From Calditrichota bacterium (GTDB lineage Bacteria > CLD3), in the NCBI GenBank assembly GCA_008501735.1, contig QQUF01000026.1:1-47375 (forward strand): a DNA stretch of 47,375 nt, written 5' to 3'. The notes beneath the pieces were generated by a model. It did not search any database, was not told where the DNA came from, and saw only the letters and a program-made list of their open reading frames with translations. Within the stretch, counting starts at the first letter, position 1, and each line of letters begins with the position of its first letter. Below are positions 9,024 to 17,812 of the stretch, in pieces. Made by a program: the position numbers and the translations under genes.

Positions 9024-9647
9024 TTACTTAGAATAAAGCTCTACAATTAGGTTTTCATTTACATTCACAGGAATCTCTTCACGAACTGGTGAATGTAAGT
9101 AAGTTCCTTCTAAACCAGCTTTATCAACATCAAGCCAAGAATACTCGGAAACACCATATTTTCCGCCTCTTAAGCCTAAGTGAATTATATCTAATTTCTT
9201 AGATTTTTCTTTTACTTGAATTCTATCACCATCACTAAGCAAATAAGAAGGAATATCAACTTTTTTGCCATTTATGTGAAAATGTCCATGAACAATCAAC
9301 TGACGAGCAGCTGGTCTTGAAGGTGCAAATCCCATTCTAAAGACTACATTGTCTAAACGAGATTCTAATTTTTGAAGAAGTAAATCTCCAGTAATACCTT
9401 TTTCACGACTAGATTTTTCAAAATAATTTCTAAATTGTTTTTCTAAAAGTCCATAAATTCTTTTGCACTTTTGTTTTTCACGCAATTGTCTTCCGTATTC
9501 AGATGGTCTTGAACGTCTATTTTTTCCGTGTTGTCCAGGAGGAAAGTTTCTACTGTTTTCACCCGACAAAGCTTTTTCAGCTTTTGGAGAAAGAGCTTCT
9601 CCTTCTCTTCTGCTAAGCTTTACAACAGGACCTCTGTATCTTGCCAT
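9024..9647 (-). CDS. rpsD: 30S ribosomal protein S4
   Basis: S4 binds 16S rRNA early in small-subunit assembly. The protein (207 residues) begins MARYRGPVVKLSRREGE and contains the S4 RNA-binding domain ('SRLDNVVFRMGFAPSRPAARQLIVHGH'-type segment, here around residues 97-125). It lacks the N-terminal zinc-binding cysteines found in some lineages. In E. coli S4 represses the alpha operon by binding a leader before rpsM. Here only 11 bases separate rpmJ and rpsM, so that kind of leader cannot be present at that spot. Confidence 0.97.
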   Translation of the reverse strand: MARYRGPVVKLSRREGEALSPKAEKALSGENSRNFPPGQHGKNRRSRPSEYGRQLREKQKCKRIYGLLEKQFRNYFEKSSREKGITGDLLLQKLESRLDNVVFRMGFAPSRPAARQLIVHGHFHINGKKVDIPSYLLSDGDRIQVKEKSKKLDIIHLGLRGGKYGVSEYSWLDVDKAGLEGTYLHSPVREEIPVNVNENLIVELYSK

Positions 9648-9676
9648 AATCTATTTCTTCTCCGAAAGTTTTTAAA

Positions 9677-10069
9677 TTATACTCTTCTACGTTTTGGTGG
9701 ACGACAACCGTTATGAGGAACAGGTGTTACATCTCTAATCAACGAAACCTCCAAGCCTGAAGCTTGTACAGAACGAATCGCAGATTCTCTTCCAGCACCA
9801 GGACCTTTAACAGTAACTTCGACTTTTCTAAGTCCAAGATCCATAGCTTCTTTAGCAGCAGATTCACTTGCTAACTGAGCTGCAAATGGAGTATTCTTTC
9901 TTGAGCCTTTAAATCCAACTTTTCCGCCAGAAGCCCAACTAATAACATTTCCATAATTGTCTGTTATTGAGACAATTGTATTGTTAAAAGTAGCTTTGAT
10001 GTGAACAACACCATTTGCTTCTACTTTTTCTCTTTTTTTAATCTTTTTTCTTCTTTTAACAGAAGCCAT
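9677..10069 (-). CDS. rpsK: 30S ribosomal protein S11
   Basis: S11 forms part of the platform of the small subunit next to the mRNA exit. The 130-residue protein has the family core '[18 protein letters not shown]', the '[13 protein letters not shown]' loop and the very conserved end '[18 protein letters not shown]'. It lies between rpsM and rpsD in the standard order with a short spacer. Confidence 0.97.
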   Translation of the reverse strand: MASVKRRKKIKKREKVEANGVVHIKATFNNTIVSITDNYGNVISWASGGKVGFKGSRKNTPFAAQLASESAAKEAMDLGLRKVEVTVKGPGAGRESAIRSVQASGLEVSLIRDVTPVPHNGCRPPKRRRV

Positions 10070-10088
10070 TGTCTAACTCCAAACTAGA

Positions 10089-10457
10089 TTATTTCTTTTT
10101 ACCTGCAACGGTACGTTTCTTACCTTTACGAGTACGAGAATTATTTTTCGTATTCTGTCCTCTTGCTGGTAAACCTCTTTTGTGTCTTAAACCACGATAA
10201 GAATTGATTTCCATTAATCGCTTAATGTTCATTGCAACCTCAGTTCTGAGTGCACCTTCAACTCTATATTCGTCGCTAATAATATTACGGAGTCTAAGAA
10301 TTTCATCTTCCGTCAAGTCTTTAACTCTTGTACTATGGTCAATACCAGCTTTTTCTAAAATTACAATAGAAAGAGTACGACCAATTCCATAAATGTAAGT
10401 TAATCCAATTAATACCCTTTTGTTCAAAGGTAAATCAACGCTTGCAATTCGTGCCAA
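10089..10457 (-). CDS. rpsM: 30S ribosomal protein S13
   Basis: S13 sits in the head of the small subunit and contacts the P-site tRNA and the large subunit. The 122-residue protein begins [20 protein letters not shown] and has the helix-hairpin-helix '[10 protein letters not shown]'. It ends with the conserved basic stretch '[20 protein letters not shown]' and a Lys/Arg tail. It follows rpmJ by 11 bases, as expected for an alpha operon without the E. coli S4-binding leader. Confidence 0.97.
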   Translation of the reverse strand: MARIASVDLPLNKRVLIGLTYIYGIGRTLSIVILEKAGIDHSTRVKDLTEDEILRLRNIISDEYRVEGALRTEVAMNIKRLMEINSYRGLRHKRGLPARGQNTKNNSRTRKGKKRTVAGKKK

Positions 10458-10468
10458 ATTCTATCTCC

Positions 10469-10582
10469 TTAACCTTGACGTTGTTTATGTTTTGGGTTTA
10501 CACAAATCACTCTTACAACGCCTTCGCGTCTGATGATTTTACATTTATCACAGATTTTTTTAACTGAAGCTCTAACCTTCAT
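10469..10582 (-). CDS. rpmJ: 50S ribosomal protein L36, zinc-binding type
   Basis: This 37-residue gene is short and easily missed. Its translation begins [19 protein letters not shown] and ends NPKHKQRQG, the L36 signature. Cys11, Cys14, Cys27 and His32 form the C-x2-C...C-x4-H zinc site of the C+ type. It sits between infA and rpsM, its usual place. The ATG at 10582 is 11 bases after the infA stop codon. Confidence 0.96.
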   Translation of the reverse strand: MKVRASVKKICDKCKIIRREGVVRVICVNPKHKQRQG

Positions 10583-10593
10583 CTAAAAATTCC

Positions 10594-10812
10594 TTACTTA
10601 TACCTATATGTTATTCTGCCTCTTGACAAATCGTAAGGCGAAATTTCTACTTTCACCTTATCACCTGGTAAAATTTTAATGAAATGCATTCTCATTTTAC
10701 CAGAAATATGTGCAATAATTTCGTGATCATTCTCTAATTTTACAATAAAATTTGCGTTTGGCAAATTTTCTTTAATTACACCGTCCACTTGAATGGGTTT
10801 TTCTTTTGCCAC
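10594..10812 (-). CDS. infA: Translation initiation factor IF-1
   Basis: IF-1 occupies the A site of the 30S subunit during initiation. The 72-residue protein is one OB fold with the usual landmarks: '[20 protein letters not shown]', '[19 protein letters not shown]' and the end '[15 protein letters not shown]'. It follows adk by 6 bases and precedes rpmJ. In most bacteria map (methionine aminopeptidase) lies just upstream of infA; here it is absent and adk is the direct neighbour. Confidence 0.97.
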   Translation of the reverse strand: MAKEKPIQVDGVIKENLPNANFIVKLENDHEIIAHISGKMRMHFIKILPGDKVKVEISPYDLSRGRITYRYK

Positions 10813-10818
10813 GAAATA

Positions 10819-11463
10819 CTACCTTAAGTTGTTTAAAATATTTTTACTAACATCTTCGATTCCTTGAAGTCCATTAACTTTTACTAACTTACCTTTTTTT
10901 GAATAAAATTCAATCAAAGGAGATGTGTTGTTAATATATTCTTGGTTTCTTTGACTAACAACTTCTTCACGGTCGTCAGGTCTATGCCAGAATTCACTTT
11001 CATTACAAACATTACAGTTCCCGCTTTCAGGAATCGGTTTGTAAATTAAGTTGTATTCTTCACCACAGTTTTTACAAAGTCTTCTATTGATAAGTCTTTT
11101 CAAAAGTTCCTCTGTCGGAACACCTATTTGAATAACTTTATCTAAATCAGTATTTAATTCTGCTAACATTGAATCTAAGCCTTCGGCTTGAGGAACAGTT
11201 CTAGGAAAGCCATCAAGAATGAAACCTTTTTGAGCATCATTTTGCTGAATTCTTTCTTTAACCATTTCAAGAATCAAAGTATCAGGAACAAGTTTTCCTG
11301 AGTTCATAAATTCTTTAGCTTTATTACCAAGTTCAGTTTTATTGGCAACTGCTTTTCTCAAAATATCACCTGTTGAAATCTGAGGAATTCCTAAAGCTTT
11401 AACTAAAAGTTTAGACTGAGTTCCTTTTCCTACACCAGGAGCACCAAACAAAATCAATCGCAT
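10819..11463 (-). CDS. adk: Adenylate kinase, zinc-lid type
   Basis: Adenylate kinase interconverts ATP plus AMP with two ADP. The 214-residue protein has the P-loop GAPGVGKGT (7-15), the AMP-site 'STGDILR' and 'GFPRTVPQAEGLD', and a long LID domain. The LID contains two C-x2-C pairs ('CKNCGEEY' and 'CNVCNESEFW'), the zinc-binding version of the lid. Its start overlaps the secY stop by one base (TAATG), so the two are translationally coupled. adk commonly sits near secY in spc clusters. Confidence 0.97.
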   Translation of the reverse strand: MRLILFGAPGVGKGTQSKLLVKALGIPQISTGDILRKAVANKTELGNKAKEFMNSGKLVPDTLILEMVKERIQQNDAQKGFILDGFPRTVPQAEGLDSMLAELNTDLDKVIQIGVPTEELLKRLINRRLCKNCGEEYNLIYKPIPESGNCNVCNESEFWHRPDDREEVVSQRNQEYINNTSPLIEFYSKKGKLVKVNGLQGIEDVSKNILNNLR

Positions 11464-12818
11464 TAGTTACGTTGTCCTCTAATTCGACCAGTTTTGGTTA
11501 ATCCGTCATATTTTTTCATAAGCAAATGAGATTCAATTTGAGATACAGTATCCAAAGCAACACCAACAAGAATCAACAAACTTGTGCCACCAAAAAACGA
11601 TGCGAAGTTTGGAGAAACTTCTGATTCATTTGGACTTATCACTCGGACACCAACTTGGACAAAGTAAGGCAAAAGAGTAATTAATGCAAGAAATATTGAA
11701 CCAGGTAAAGTTATCTTTGAAAGTATATCATCTATAAAATCAGCTGTTGGTTTACCAGGTTTTACACCAGGAACAAACACACCTTGTTTCTTCATATTAT
11801 CGGCGACTTCTGCTGGGTTAAAAGCAATCGCTGTGTAGAAATAAGTGAAGAAAACAATTAGTAAAGCTGAAACTCCGTGATACCAAAAACTTGTATAACT
11901 GAAAGACTGTGCAATCGTAGTCATCAAATCACTATTTGGAAAGAAACTCGCTAAAGTTCCTGGAATGACAATTACAGATTGAGCAAAAATAATCGGCATC
12001 ACACCCGCAGTATTTACTTTGAGTGGAATGTAACTATTTTTTGCACTGTAAACGTTGCCACCTTTTGCTCCAGATTGAACTCTTTGAGTTGGAATCTTTC
12101 TAAAAGCTTGTGTAAGACTAACAGTCGCCGCAGTTACAGCAATTAAGAAAACAATTAGAACAACTTCTGTTAAAGGAGTTCTAAGTTGTGATGCAATTAA
12201 ATTGCCTTCTTCCAAAATCGCATTCGGAAGTAAATCAATAATTCCAATAGTAATGATTAATGAAATTCCATTACCAACACCTTTTTCAGTGATTTGTTCT
12301 CCAAGCCACATCAAAAAGATTGTTCCGGTTACTAAGGTAATTATTGTAGTTAAATAAAATGCGAAATCAGGATTCGGTACAACAGAACCTTGAATATCTA
12401 AAGCAAGATTGTTACTCAAAAGTGTAGCAACACCAGCTGCCTGCAATCCAGAAACAGCAACAGTTCCAACACGAGTGATTTGAGTAATTTTTCTTCTTCC
12501 GTCTTCACCTTCTTTCTGCAACCTTTGAAAATAAGGTGAAACGCTAGTGAAAAGCTGAATGATAATTGACACACTGATGTAAGGCATAATTCCAAGAGCA
12601 AAAATTGTCGCTCTTGAGAAAGCACCACCTGTAAAGATGTTGTAAAGCCCTAAGAAAGAATTAGCTACTTGGTCAAAAGCTGATAATAAAACTTGCGAAT
12701 CTACACCTGGTAAAGTAATGTGTGTTCCGATTCTACAAATTCCTACAATCATAATTGTAAATAGAATTCTTTTCTTTAATTCAGGGATTGAAAATACCCT
12801 TTGGAGTGTCTCAATCAT
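11463..12818 (-). CDS. secY: Preprotein translocase channel subunit SecY
   Basis: SecY is the ten-helix channel of the Sec translocon in the inner membrane, partner of SecE (also encoded in this cluster at 37732-37917). The 451-residue protein begins MIETLQRVFSIPELKKRILF and has repeated hydrophobic segments. The cytoplasmic loop around 'RVQSGAKGGNVYSAKNSYIPLKVN' residues and the 'AFNPAEVADNMKKQG' stretch are characteristic. Its ATG overlaps the rplO stop in an ATGA, indicating coupling with ribosomal protein synthesis. Confidence 0.98.
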   Translation of the reverse strand: MIETLQRVFSIPELKKRILFTIMIVGICRIGTHITLPGVDSQVLLSAFDQVANSFLGLYNIFTGGAFSRATIFALGIMPYISVSIIIQLFTSVSPYFQRLQKEGEDGRRKITQITRVGTVAVSGLQAAGVATLLSNNLALDIQGSVVPNPDFAFYLTTIITLVTGTIFLMWLGEQITEKGVGNGISLIITIGIIDLLPNAILEEGNLIASQLRTPLTEVVLIVFLIAVTAATVSLTQAFRKIPTQRVQSGAKGGNVYSAKNSYIPLKVNTAGVMPIIFAQSVIVIPGTLASFFPNSDLMTTIAQSFSYTSFWYHGVSALLIVFFTYFYTAIAFNPAEVADNMKKQGVFVPGVKPGKPTADFIDDILSKITLPGSIFLALITLLPYFVQVGVRVISPNESEVSPNFASFFGGTSLLILVGVALDTVSQIESHLLMKKYDGLTKTGRIRGQRN

Positions 12819-13252
12819 AATTTTGTTGCCTTACCACCTGCTGCATTAATTTTTTCTTCGGCTGATTTGCTAAAAGCATTTGCAGTAATTTCTAAAGCCT
12901 TTGTAAGCTCACCATCACCTAAGATTTTAACTAACTTTTTAGAACTTCTAATCAAACCGTTTGCTTCTAAAATTGTTGGGTCAACTTTATCACCTTCAAT
13001 TTTTTCTAAATCAGAAACATTAACGATTTGCCATTCCTTTTTAAAAATATTAGTAAAACCGAACTTTGGAAGTCTTCTGTTCAAAGGCATTTGACCACCC
13101 TCAAACCAAGCTCTGTGTTTAGCTCCAGAACGAGCTTTCGCACCTTTGTGGCCTTTTCCAGCAGTTCCACCAGAACCAGAAGCGTCTCCACGACCAATTC
13201 TTTTTCTTTTTTTAATCGAACCGTCAGCGTATTTTAAATTTGATAAATCCAT
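12815..13252 (-). CDS. rplO: 50S ribosomal protein L15
   Basis: L15 is a large-subunit protein that joins late assembly. The 145-residue protein has the flexible basic Gly-rich N-terminus 'RIGRGDASGSGGTAGKGHKG' and the conserved 'FEGGQMPLNRRLPKFGF', followed by the globular C-terminal part. It lies between rpmD and secY in the normal order and overlaps secY by 4 bases. Confidence 0.97.
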   Translation of the reverse strand: MDLSNLKYADGSIKKRKRIGRGDASGSGGTAGKGHKGAKARSGAKHRAWFEGGQMPLNRRLPKFGFTNIFKKEWQIVNVSDLEKIEGDKVDPTILEANGLIRSSKKLVKILGDGELTKALEITANAFSKSAEEKINAAGGKATKL

Positions 13253-13273
13253 TTTCTAAGAATGCTCCAAATT

Positions 13274-13459
13274 TTATTCTGAAATCTCTTCGCAAGTAAC
13301 GAGATGTGAGATTTTGTTTACCATTCCTCTCATTTGAGGATTGTCTAATTGAACAACGGTTTTATTAAGTTTTGTCAAACCTAATGCAATTGCTGTTAAT
13401 TTTTGGTCTTTTTTACGTCCAATAGTACTATTTACTAAAGTAATTTTTAATTTAGCCAT
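13274..13459 (-). CDS. rpmD: 50S ribosomal protein L30
   Basis: This is the small 61-residue bacterial L30. It begins [20 protein letters not shown] and ends with '[15 protein letters not shown]'. The '[18 protein letters not shown]' stretch is the family hallmark. The open frame extends upstream to 13486, but those codons overlap rpsE and add nine residues not found in L30. The ATG at 13459 therefore fits both the family length and the 16-base spacing. Confidence 0.94.
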   Translation of the reverse strand: MAKLKITLVNSTIGRKKDQKLTAIALGLTKLNKTVVQLDNPQMRGMVNKISHLVTCEEISE

Positions 13460-13475
13460 TGCTAATACCTTAAAA

Positions 13476-13979
13476 TTATCCGCCAAACACTTGACGTAAA
13501 GTTAAACCTCTTTTAGCCGCAACTTTTTCTAAAACCATCAAATTTTTGAGAGCTTCAACAGTTGCTTTTACAACATTGTGCTTATTTGAAGAACCATAAG
13601 ACTTAGCAAAAACATCGCTAATTCCACACGCTTCAAGAATAGGACGAGCTCCACCACCAGCAATAATTCCAGTTCCAGGAGATGCAGGAATTAAAAGAAC
13701 TTTTCCGGCATTAAACTTACCCCAAACACTATGAGGAATTGTGTGTCCAATTTTCGTAACCTTAAAAAGTGACTTTTTTGCAGATTCGGTTGCTTTTGCA
13801 ATTGCACTAGTAACCTCGTTTGCTTTCCCCATTCCAGTTCCAACAAAACCTCTTTTATCTCCAACAACTACTGTTGCGTTAAAAGAAAATCTACGACCAC
13901 CTTTTACTACTTTGGCTACGCGATTTATATGAACTATTTTTTCTGTTAAGTCGAGTTCGTTTGGATTAATACGTTCCAA
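13476..13979 (-). CDS. rpsE: 30S ribosomal protein S5
   Basis: S5 helps keep decoding accurate and lies near the mRNA entry. The 167-residue protein has the N-terminal double-stranded RNA-binding-like domain ('[21 protein letters not shown]', split around residues 13-33). The C-terminal part has '[19 protein letters not shown]', '[19 protein letters not shown]' and '[11 protein letters not shown]'-like segments. The order rplR-rpsE-rpmD-rplO is canonical for an spc operon. Confidence 0.97.
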   Translation of the reverse strand: MERINPNELDLTEKIVHINRVAKVVKGGRRFSFNATVVVGDKRGFVGTGMGKANEVTSAIAKATESAKKSLFKVTKIGHTIPHSVWGKFNAGKVLLIPASPGTGIIAGGGARPILEACGISDVFAKSYGSSNKHNVVKATVEALKNLMVLEKVAAKRGLTLRQVFGG

Positions 13980-14001
13980 ATTAATATCCTCTAAGTTTTA
14001 A

Positions 14002-14370
14002 CTAAAATTTTAATCCGCCTTTTCTGGCACCGTCAGCGAGAGCTTTTACTCTACCGTGATATTTATAACCACTTTTATCAAACACACAGGCTTTAATTTC
14101 TTTAGCCAAAGCAAGTTCAGCTATTTTTTCGCCTATCGCAAAGCTCTTTTCAACTGGCTTACCAGTAAAGGAGTCTTTCAAATCTTTAGAAAGTGTCGAA
14201 ACTGAAACCAAAGTTAACCCATTTTCGTCGTCAATCAATTGTGCATAAACATTATTGAGACTTCTAAAAACAGACAATCTTGGAACTTCACTTGTTCCGT
14301 TAATCTTCTTTCTAGCTCTTACTTTTCTTTTGTAACGAGCTTGTAATTTTATCTTATTCTTATCTGACAT
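14002..14370 (-). CDS. rplR: 50S ribosomal protein L18
   Basis: L18 binds 5S rRNA in the central protuberance. The 122-residue protein has a basic N-terminus and 'EVPRLSVFRSLNNVYAQLIDD', and ends with 'DKSGYKYHGRVKALADGARK' and GGLKF, all characteristic. Its ATG shares one base with the rplF stop (TAATG), so translation of the two is coupled. Confidence 0.97.
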   Translation of the reverse strand: MSDKNKIKLQARYKRKVRARKKINGTSEVPRLSVFRSLNNVYAQLIDDENGLTLVSVSTLSKDLKDSFTGKPVEKSFAIGEKIAELALAKEIKACVFDKSGYKYHGRVKALADGARKGGLKF

Positions 14371-14909
14371 TATTTACCTGCCTTCTTTCCAGCCTTACGG
14401 AAAATATATTCACCTTGATAACGAATACCTTTTCCTTTGTAAGGTTCAGGTTTTCTAAGTGAACGAATTTTTGCTGCAACTTGTCCAACAGCTTCTTTAT
14501 CAACACCAGAAATAATAATTGAAATCTGATTTGGAGTTTCAATTGTGATTCCTTTTGGTGGAACAAAAACTATAGGATGAGAATACCCAAGATTAAGAAT
14601 TAATCTTCCGTTTTTGAGTTCTACTCTATAACCAACACCTTGAATTTCAAGTGTTTTAGAATAGCCAGTAGTAACACCAACAACCATATTGCTTAATAAT
14701 GCACGACTTAAACCGTGTAAAGCTTTATGGGTTTTACTATCAGAAGGTCTTCCTACGGATAAAATATTATTTTCAAATTTTACTGAAATCTCAGGGTGGA
14801 TTTCTAACTTCAATTCGCCTTTTGCACCTTTAACAGTAACACTATTTCCATTTACGGAAACAGATACGTTAGTAGGAATTTCTACAGGCAATTTACCAAT
14901 TCTTGACAT
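14370..14909 (-). CDS. rplF: 50S ribosomal protein L6
   Basis: L6 lies near the sarcin-ricin loop and the factor-binding site. The 179-residue protein begins MSRIGKLPVEIPTNVSVSV and contains two copies of the L6 fold. The second ends in the hallmark 'RKPEPYKGKGIRYQGEYIFR' and a Lys-rich tail. It follows rpsH by 22 bases and overlaps rplR by one base. Confidence 0.97.
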   Translation of the reverse strand: MSRIGKLPVEIPTNVSVSVNGNSVTVKGAKGELKLEIHPEISVKFENNILSVGRPSDSKTHKALHGLSRALLSNMVVGVTTGYSKTLEIQGVGYRVELKNGRLILNLGYSHPIVFVPPKGITIETPNQISIIISGVDKEAVGQVAAKIRSLRKPEPYKGKGIRYQGEYIFRKAGKKAGK

Positions 14910-14931
14910 TATTAAATTTCCTTAAATTTTC

Positions 14932-15330
14932 CTACCAAATGTAACAAAGGATCTCGCCACCAACGTTGCGTTGACGACACTCAATGTTAGTCATTAATCC
15001 TTGCGGAGTTGTTACAATTGCAATTCCAAAGTTATTACGTACTCTCGGCATTTCTGTTGCCTTTGCGTAGCGTCTCAAACCTGGTCGGCTGACTCTTTTA
15101 AGTCCGTCAATAACTGGTTTTTTATCTTCATTATATTTAAGATAAACTCTCAGCACACCCTGTAAACCGTCATCAATATTAACATACGATCGAATGTAAC
15201 CTTGCTTCTTGAGAATCTTAGTGATTGCTCTTTTCATTTTAGAAGCAGGAATATCCACTTTCGTATGCCTAGCTTTTTGGGCATTTCTAATTCGAGTTAG
15301 ATAATCCGAAATCGGGTCGGTTACTGCCAT
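14932..15330 (-). CDS. rpsH: 30S ribosomal protein S8
   Basis: S8 binds helix 21 of 16S rRNA and, in E. coli, represses the spc operon at a site in the rplE region. The 132-residue protein starts MAVTDPISDYLTRIRNAQKA and ends with 'NIECRQRNVGGEILCYIW', both diagnostic. Whether the autogenous site exists here was not resolved by eye. Confidence 0.97.
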   Translation of the reverse strand: MAVTDPISDYLTRIRNAQKARHTKVDIPASKMKRAITKILKKQGYIRSYVNIDDGLQGVLRVYLKYNEDKKPVIDGLKRVSRPGLRRYAKATEMPRVRNNFGIAIVTTPQGLMTNIECRQRNVGGEILCYIW

Positions 15331-15386
15331 TAATTTTTATTCTCCAAATGAGATTTTTAGTTTAATAAATTACTTTAAAACAAGTT

Positions 15387-15572
15387 TTACCAACTTGCTT
15401 TAACTACTCCAGGAATTTGTCCCCAAGAAGCCAATTCTCTAAAACAAAGACGACAAACACCAAATTTTTTATAAACTGCTTTTGGTCTTCCACATCTTGA
15501 ACATCTTGTATATGCTCTAGTTGAGAATTTTGGTTTTCTTTTCTGTTTTGCTATTAGTGATTTTTTAGCCAC
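15387..15572 (-). CDS. rpsN: 30S ribosomal protein S14, zinc-binding (type Z)
   Basis: The 61-residue protein is the short zinc-binding form of S14, with two C-x2-C pairs ('CSRCGRP' and 'CRLCFRELA') and the end '[14 protein letters not shown]'. The long zinc-independent form in E. coli and others is about 100 residues. S14 assembles into the head of the 30S subunit. It lies between rplE and rpsH, its normal place. Confidence 0.97.
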   Translation of the reverse strand: MAKKSLIAKQKRKPKFSTRAYTRCSRCGRPKAVYKKFGVCRLCFRELASWGQIPGVVKASW

Positions 15573-15585
15573 TATTATTTCCTAA

Positions 15586-16152
15586 TTAATTATTAGCTTT
15601 TTTCTTGACAAAAGGAATTCCGAAATTTTGCAAAAGTGCAAAAGCTTCTTCGTCAGTTTTTGCTGTAGTAACAATAGTAAGATTCATACCACGAACTTTA
15701 TCAATCTTATCGTATTCAATTTCTGGAAAAATTGTTTGCTCTTTAATCCCAAGATTGTAATTACCTCTTCCGTCAAACCCTTTTACAGGTAACCCACGAA
15801 AGTCTCTAACTCTTGGAACCGCTAAAGAAATAAATCTATCCAAAAACTCATACATTTTTGCACCACGTAAAGTTACCGTACAACCAATTGGCATTCCTTC
15901 ACGAACTTTAAAATTTGAAATAGCTTTTTTTGCTCTTCTGATAACTGGTTTCTGACCTGTAATAACTCCTAAATCTTCTGCTGCTGAATCAACCAATTTT
16001 GAGTTTTGGACTGCATCCCCAACTCCGAGATTGATTACAATTTTTTCAACTTTAGGAACTTGCATTACATTTTTATAACCAAAACCTTTTTGCATTTCTG
16101 GAGCAATTTCGTCAGAATATTTTGTTGCTAATCGAGGATTACTTGTACTCAT
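15586..16152 (-). CDS. rplE: 50S ribosomal protein L5
   Basis: L5 binds 5S rRNA and contacts the P-site tRNA and S13. The 188-residue protein has '[17 protein letters not shown]', '[20 protein letters not shown]' and '[20 protein letters not shown]', all standard. The start codon follows directly on the rplX stop codon, with no spacer, which suggests coupled translation. Confidence 0.97.
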   Translation of the reverse strand: MSTSNPRLATKYSDEIAPEMQKGFGYKNVMQVPKVEKIVINLGVGDAVQNSKLVDSAAEDLGVITGQKPVIRRAKKAISNFKVREGMPIGCTVTLRGAKMYEFLDRFISLAVPRVRDFRGLPVKGFDGRGNYNLGIKEQTIFPEIEYDKIDKVRGMNLTIVTTAKTDEEAFALLQNFGIPFVKKKANN

Positions 16153-16464
16153 CTAAATCAATGCTCCTGATTTTTTAGCAATTCTTTTTTTAACTTTTTT
16201 GCCATCTTCTTCGACAAATTTATAACCAACTCTTACTGCTTTGTTTTCTAAGTAAACCATAACATTAGAAATATGAATTTTTCCTTCAATCTCTAAAATT
16301 CCGCCTTCAGGGTTTGCTTGAGTGGGTTTTTGGTGTTTTTTAATCATATTCACACCTTCAACTGTTACTCTACTCAATTCTGGATAGACTTTAAGAATTT
16401 TGCCAGTTTTACCTTTGTTTTTACCTGCAATCACAACTACAGTATCATCTTTTTTTAATTTCAT
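16153..16464 (-). CDS. rplX: 50S ribosomal protein L24
   Basis: L24 initiates 50S assembly by binding the 5' end of 23S rRNA. The 103-residue protein begins [20 protein letters not shown], a KOW motif, and continues with '[20 protein letters not shown]' and 'HISNVM'. The Lys-rich C-terminus is normal. It lies between rplN and rplE. Confidence 0.97.
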   Translation of the reverse strand: MKLKKDDTVVVIAGKNKGKTGKILKVYPELSRVTVEGVNMIKKHQKPTQANPEGGILEIEGKIHISNVMVYLENKAVRVGYKFVEEDGKKVKKRIAKKSGALI

Positions 16465-16485
16465 TGCAAGAAACCTTAATTAACG

Positions 16486-16854
16486 TTAAATGACTTCTGG
16501 AGCCATTGAAACAATTTTCATAAATTGCTTTTCTCTTAACTCACGAGCAACTGGACCAAAGATACGAGTACCTTTTGGTTCACCTTTTGCATCTAAGATT
16601 ACCGCAGCATTTTGGTCAAATCTAATGTAAGAACCATCTTTTCTACGATATTCTTTTGCAGTTCTAACAATCACTGCCCTGTGAACCTCACCTTTTTTAA
16701 CATTTCCTCCTGGAATTGCACTTTTAACAGAAACAACAATAAGGTCTCCGATAGAAGCATATTTTCTTCCAGAACCACCAAGAACTTTTATGCATTGAAT
16801 TGTTTTTGCACCCGTATTATCGGCTACTGCAAGACGACTTTCAGTTTGAATCAT
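16486..16854 (-). CDS. rplN: 50S ribosomal protein L14
   Basis: L14 forms an intersubunit bridge. The 122-residue protein begins [20 protein letters not shown] and contains '[20 protein letters not shown]' and '[20 protein letters not shown]', near-invariant in the family. It follows rpsQ by 32 bases and precedes rplX by 21. Confidence 0.98.
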   Translation of the reverse strand: MIQTESRLAVADNTGAKTIQCIKVLGGSGRKYASIGDLIVVSVKSAIPGGNVKKGEVHRAVIVRTAKEYRRKDGSYIRFDQNAAVILDAKGEPKGTRIFGPVARELREKQFMKIVSMAPEVI

Positions 16855-16886
16855 TTTTTAACCTAAACTTCCAATACTTAAAATTA

Positions 16887-17159
16887 TTATTTAGCTTTTT
16901 CAATTATTTCAACTAAACGCCATCTCTTTTTTGCACTAAGAGGTCTTGTCTCCATAATTTTGACAGTATCACCAATATTGCAAGAATTCTCATTGTCGTG
17001 AGCTAAATATTTCTTAGACTTTTTAGAGTATTTTTTATAAAGAGGGTGTTTTACACGTCTCTCTATTAAAACAGAAATAGTTTTGTCCATTTTATCACTT
17101 ACAACAACACCTATTCTTACTTTTCGGGCTTTTCTTATTACTTCATTTGACATTTCCAT
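16887..17159 (-). CDS. rpsQ: 30S ribosomal protein S17
   Basis: S17 is a primary 16S rRNA-binding protein with an OB fold. The 90-residue protein has '[20 protein letters not shown]', '[19 protein letters not shown]' and '[20 protein letters not shown]', all typical. Two ATGs lie two codons apart (17159 and 17153). The first is taken because it is closest to the AAGGTA upstream, but the choice matters little. Confidence 0.96.
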   Translation of the reverse strand: MEMSNEVIRKARKVRIGVVVSDKMDKTISVLIERRVKHPLYKKYSKKSKKYLAHDNENSCNIGDTVKIMETRPLSAKKRWRLVEIIEKAK

Positions 17160-17165
17160 AATACC

Positions 17166-17360
17166 TTAATTTGATCTCTTGATTTCTGAAATCAATGTAT
17201 GAATTCGAGCAATATCACTTTTAGTTTGAGAAATTTTAGCAGTATTCTCTAACTGATGAGTTGCTTTTTGAAACATAAAATTATCCAGAGTATCGTAAGA
17301 TTCTTTTAACTTTGCATTTAGTTCATCTAAACCAAGATTTCTGAGTTCTTTAGCTTTCAT
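17166..17360 (-). CDS. rpmC: 50S ribosomal protein L29
   Basis: L29 is a small helical protein at the tunnel exit that helps dock trigger factor and the signal recognition particle. The 64-residue protein begins MKAKELRNLGLDELNAKLKE and keeps the second helix with 'IARIHTLISE'. The expected 'RxLKKxIARxxT' core is only partly kept ('SQTKSDIARIHT'). The position between rplP and rpsQ confirms the call. Confidence 0.95.
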   Translation of the reverse strand: MKAKELRNLGLDELNAKLKESYDTLDNFMFQKATHQLENTAKISQTKSDIARIHTLISEIKRSN

Positions 17361-17364
17361 TAAT

Positions 17365-17778
17365 CTATCCTTCTTTACGAACTACAAATTTTGTTTTAAT
17401 AGGTAACTTAGCTGAAGCCAAATAAAGTGCTTCACGAGCTACTTTTTCATCAACTCCACCAAGCTCGAAAACGACTCTTCCAGGTTTTATAACAGCAACC
17501 CAAAACTCTGGACTACCTTTACCTGAACCCATTCTTGTCTCTGCAGGCTTTTGAGTAATGACTTTGCTTGGAAAAACTTTAATCCAAATTTTTCCAGAGC
17601 GTTTCATTTTACGAGTCATCGCACGACGAGCCGCCTCAATTTGTCTGCTTGTAAGCCAACCTAAACTAAGAGCTTTGAGTCCAAAATCTCCAAATGCAAT
17701 ATTTGTTCCGCGATACGCTTTCCCCGAATTCTCGCCTCTATGCGTTTTACGAAACTTGGATTTTTTTGGCATTAACAT
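17365..17778 (-). CDS. rplP: 50S ribosomal protein L16
   Basis: L16 organises the A-site tRNA-binding region of the 50S subunit. The 137-residue protein begins [21 protein letters not shown]16 proteins normally start ML-x-PK, so the ATG at 17778 is right rather than the one two codons later; an AAGGAG lies about 10 bases upstream. Further signatures are '[19 protein letters not shown]' and '[17 protein letters not shown]'. Confidence 0.97.
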   Translation of the reverse strand: MLMPKKSKFRKTHRGENSGKAYRGTNIAFGDFGLKALSLGWLTSRQIEAARRAMTRKMKRSGKIWIKVFPSKVITQKPAETRMGSGKGSPEFWVAVIKPGRVVFELGGVDEKVAREALYLASAKLPIKTKFVVRKEG

Positions 17779-17812
17779 TATTCGGTATCTCCTTAGCTAC
17801 AAGAGCAATTTA

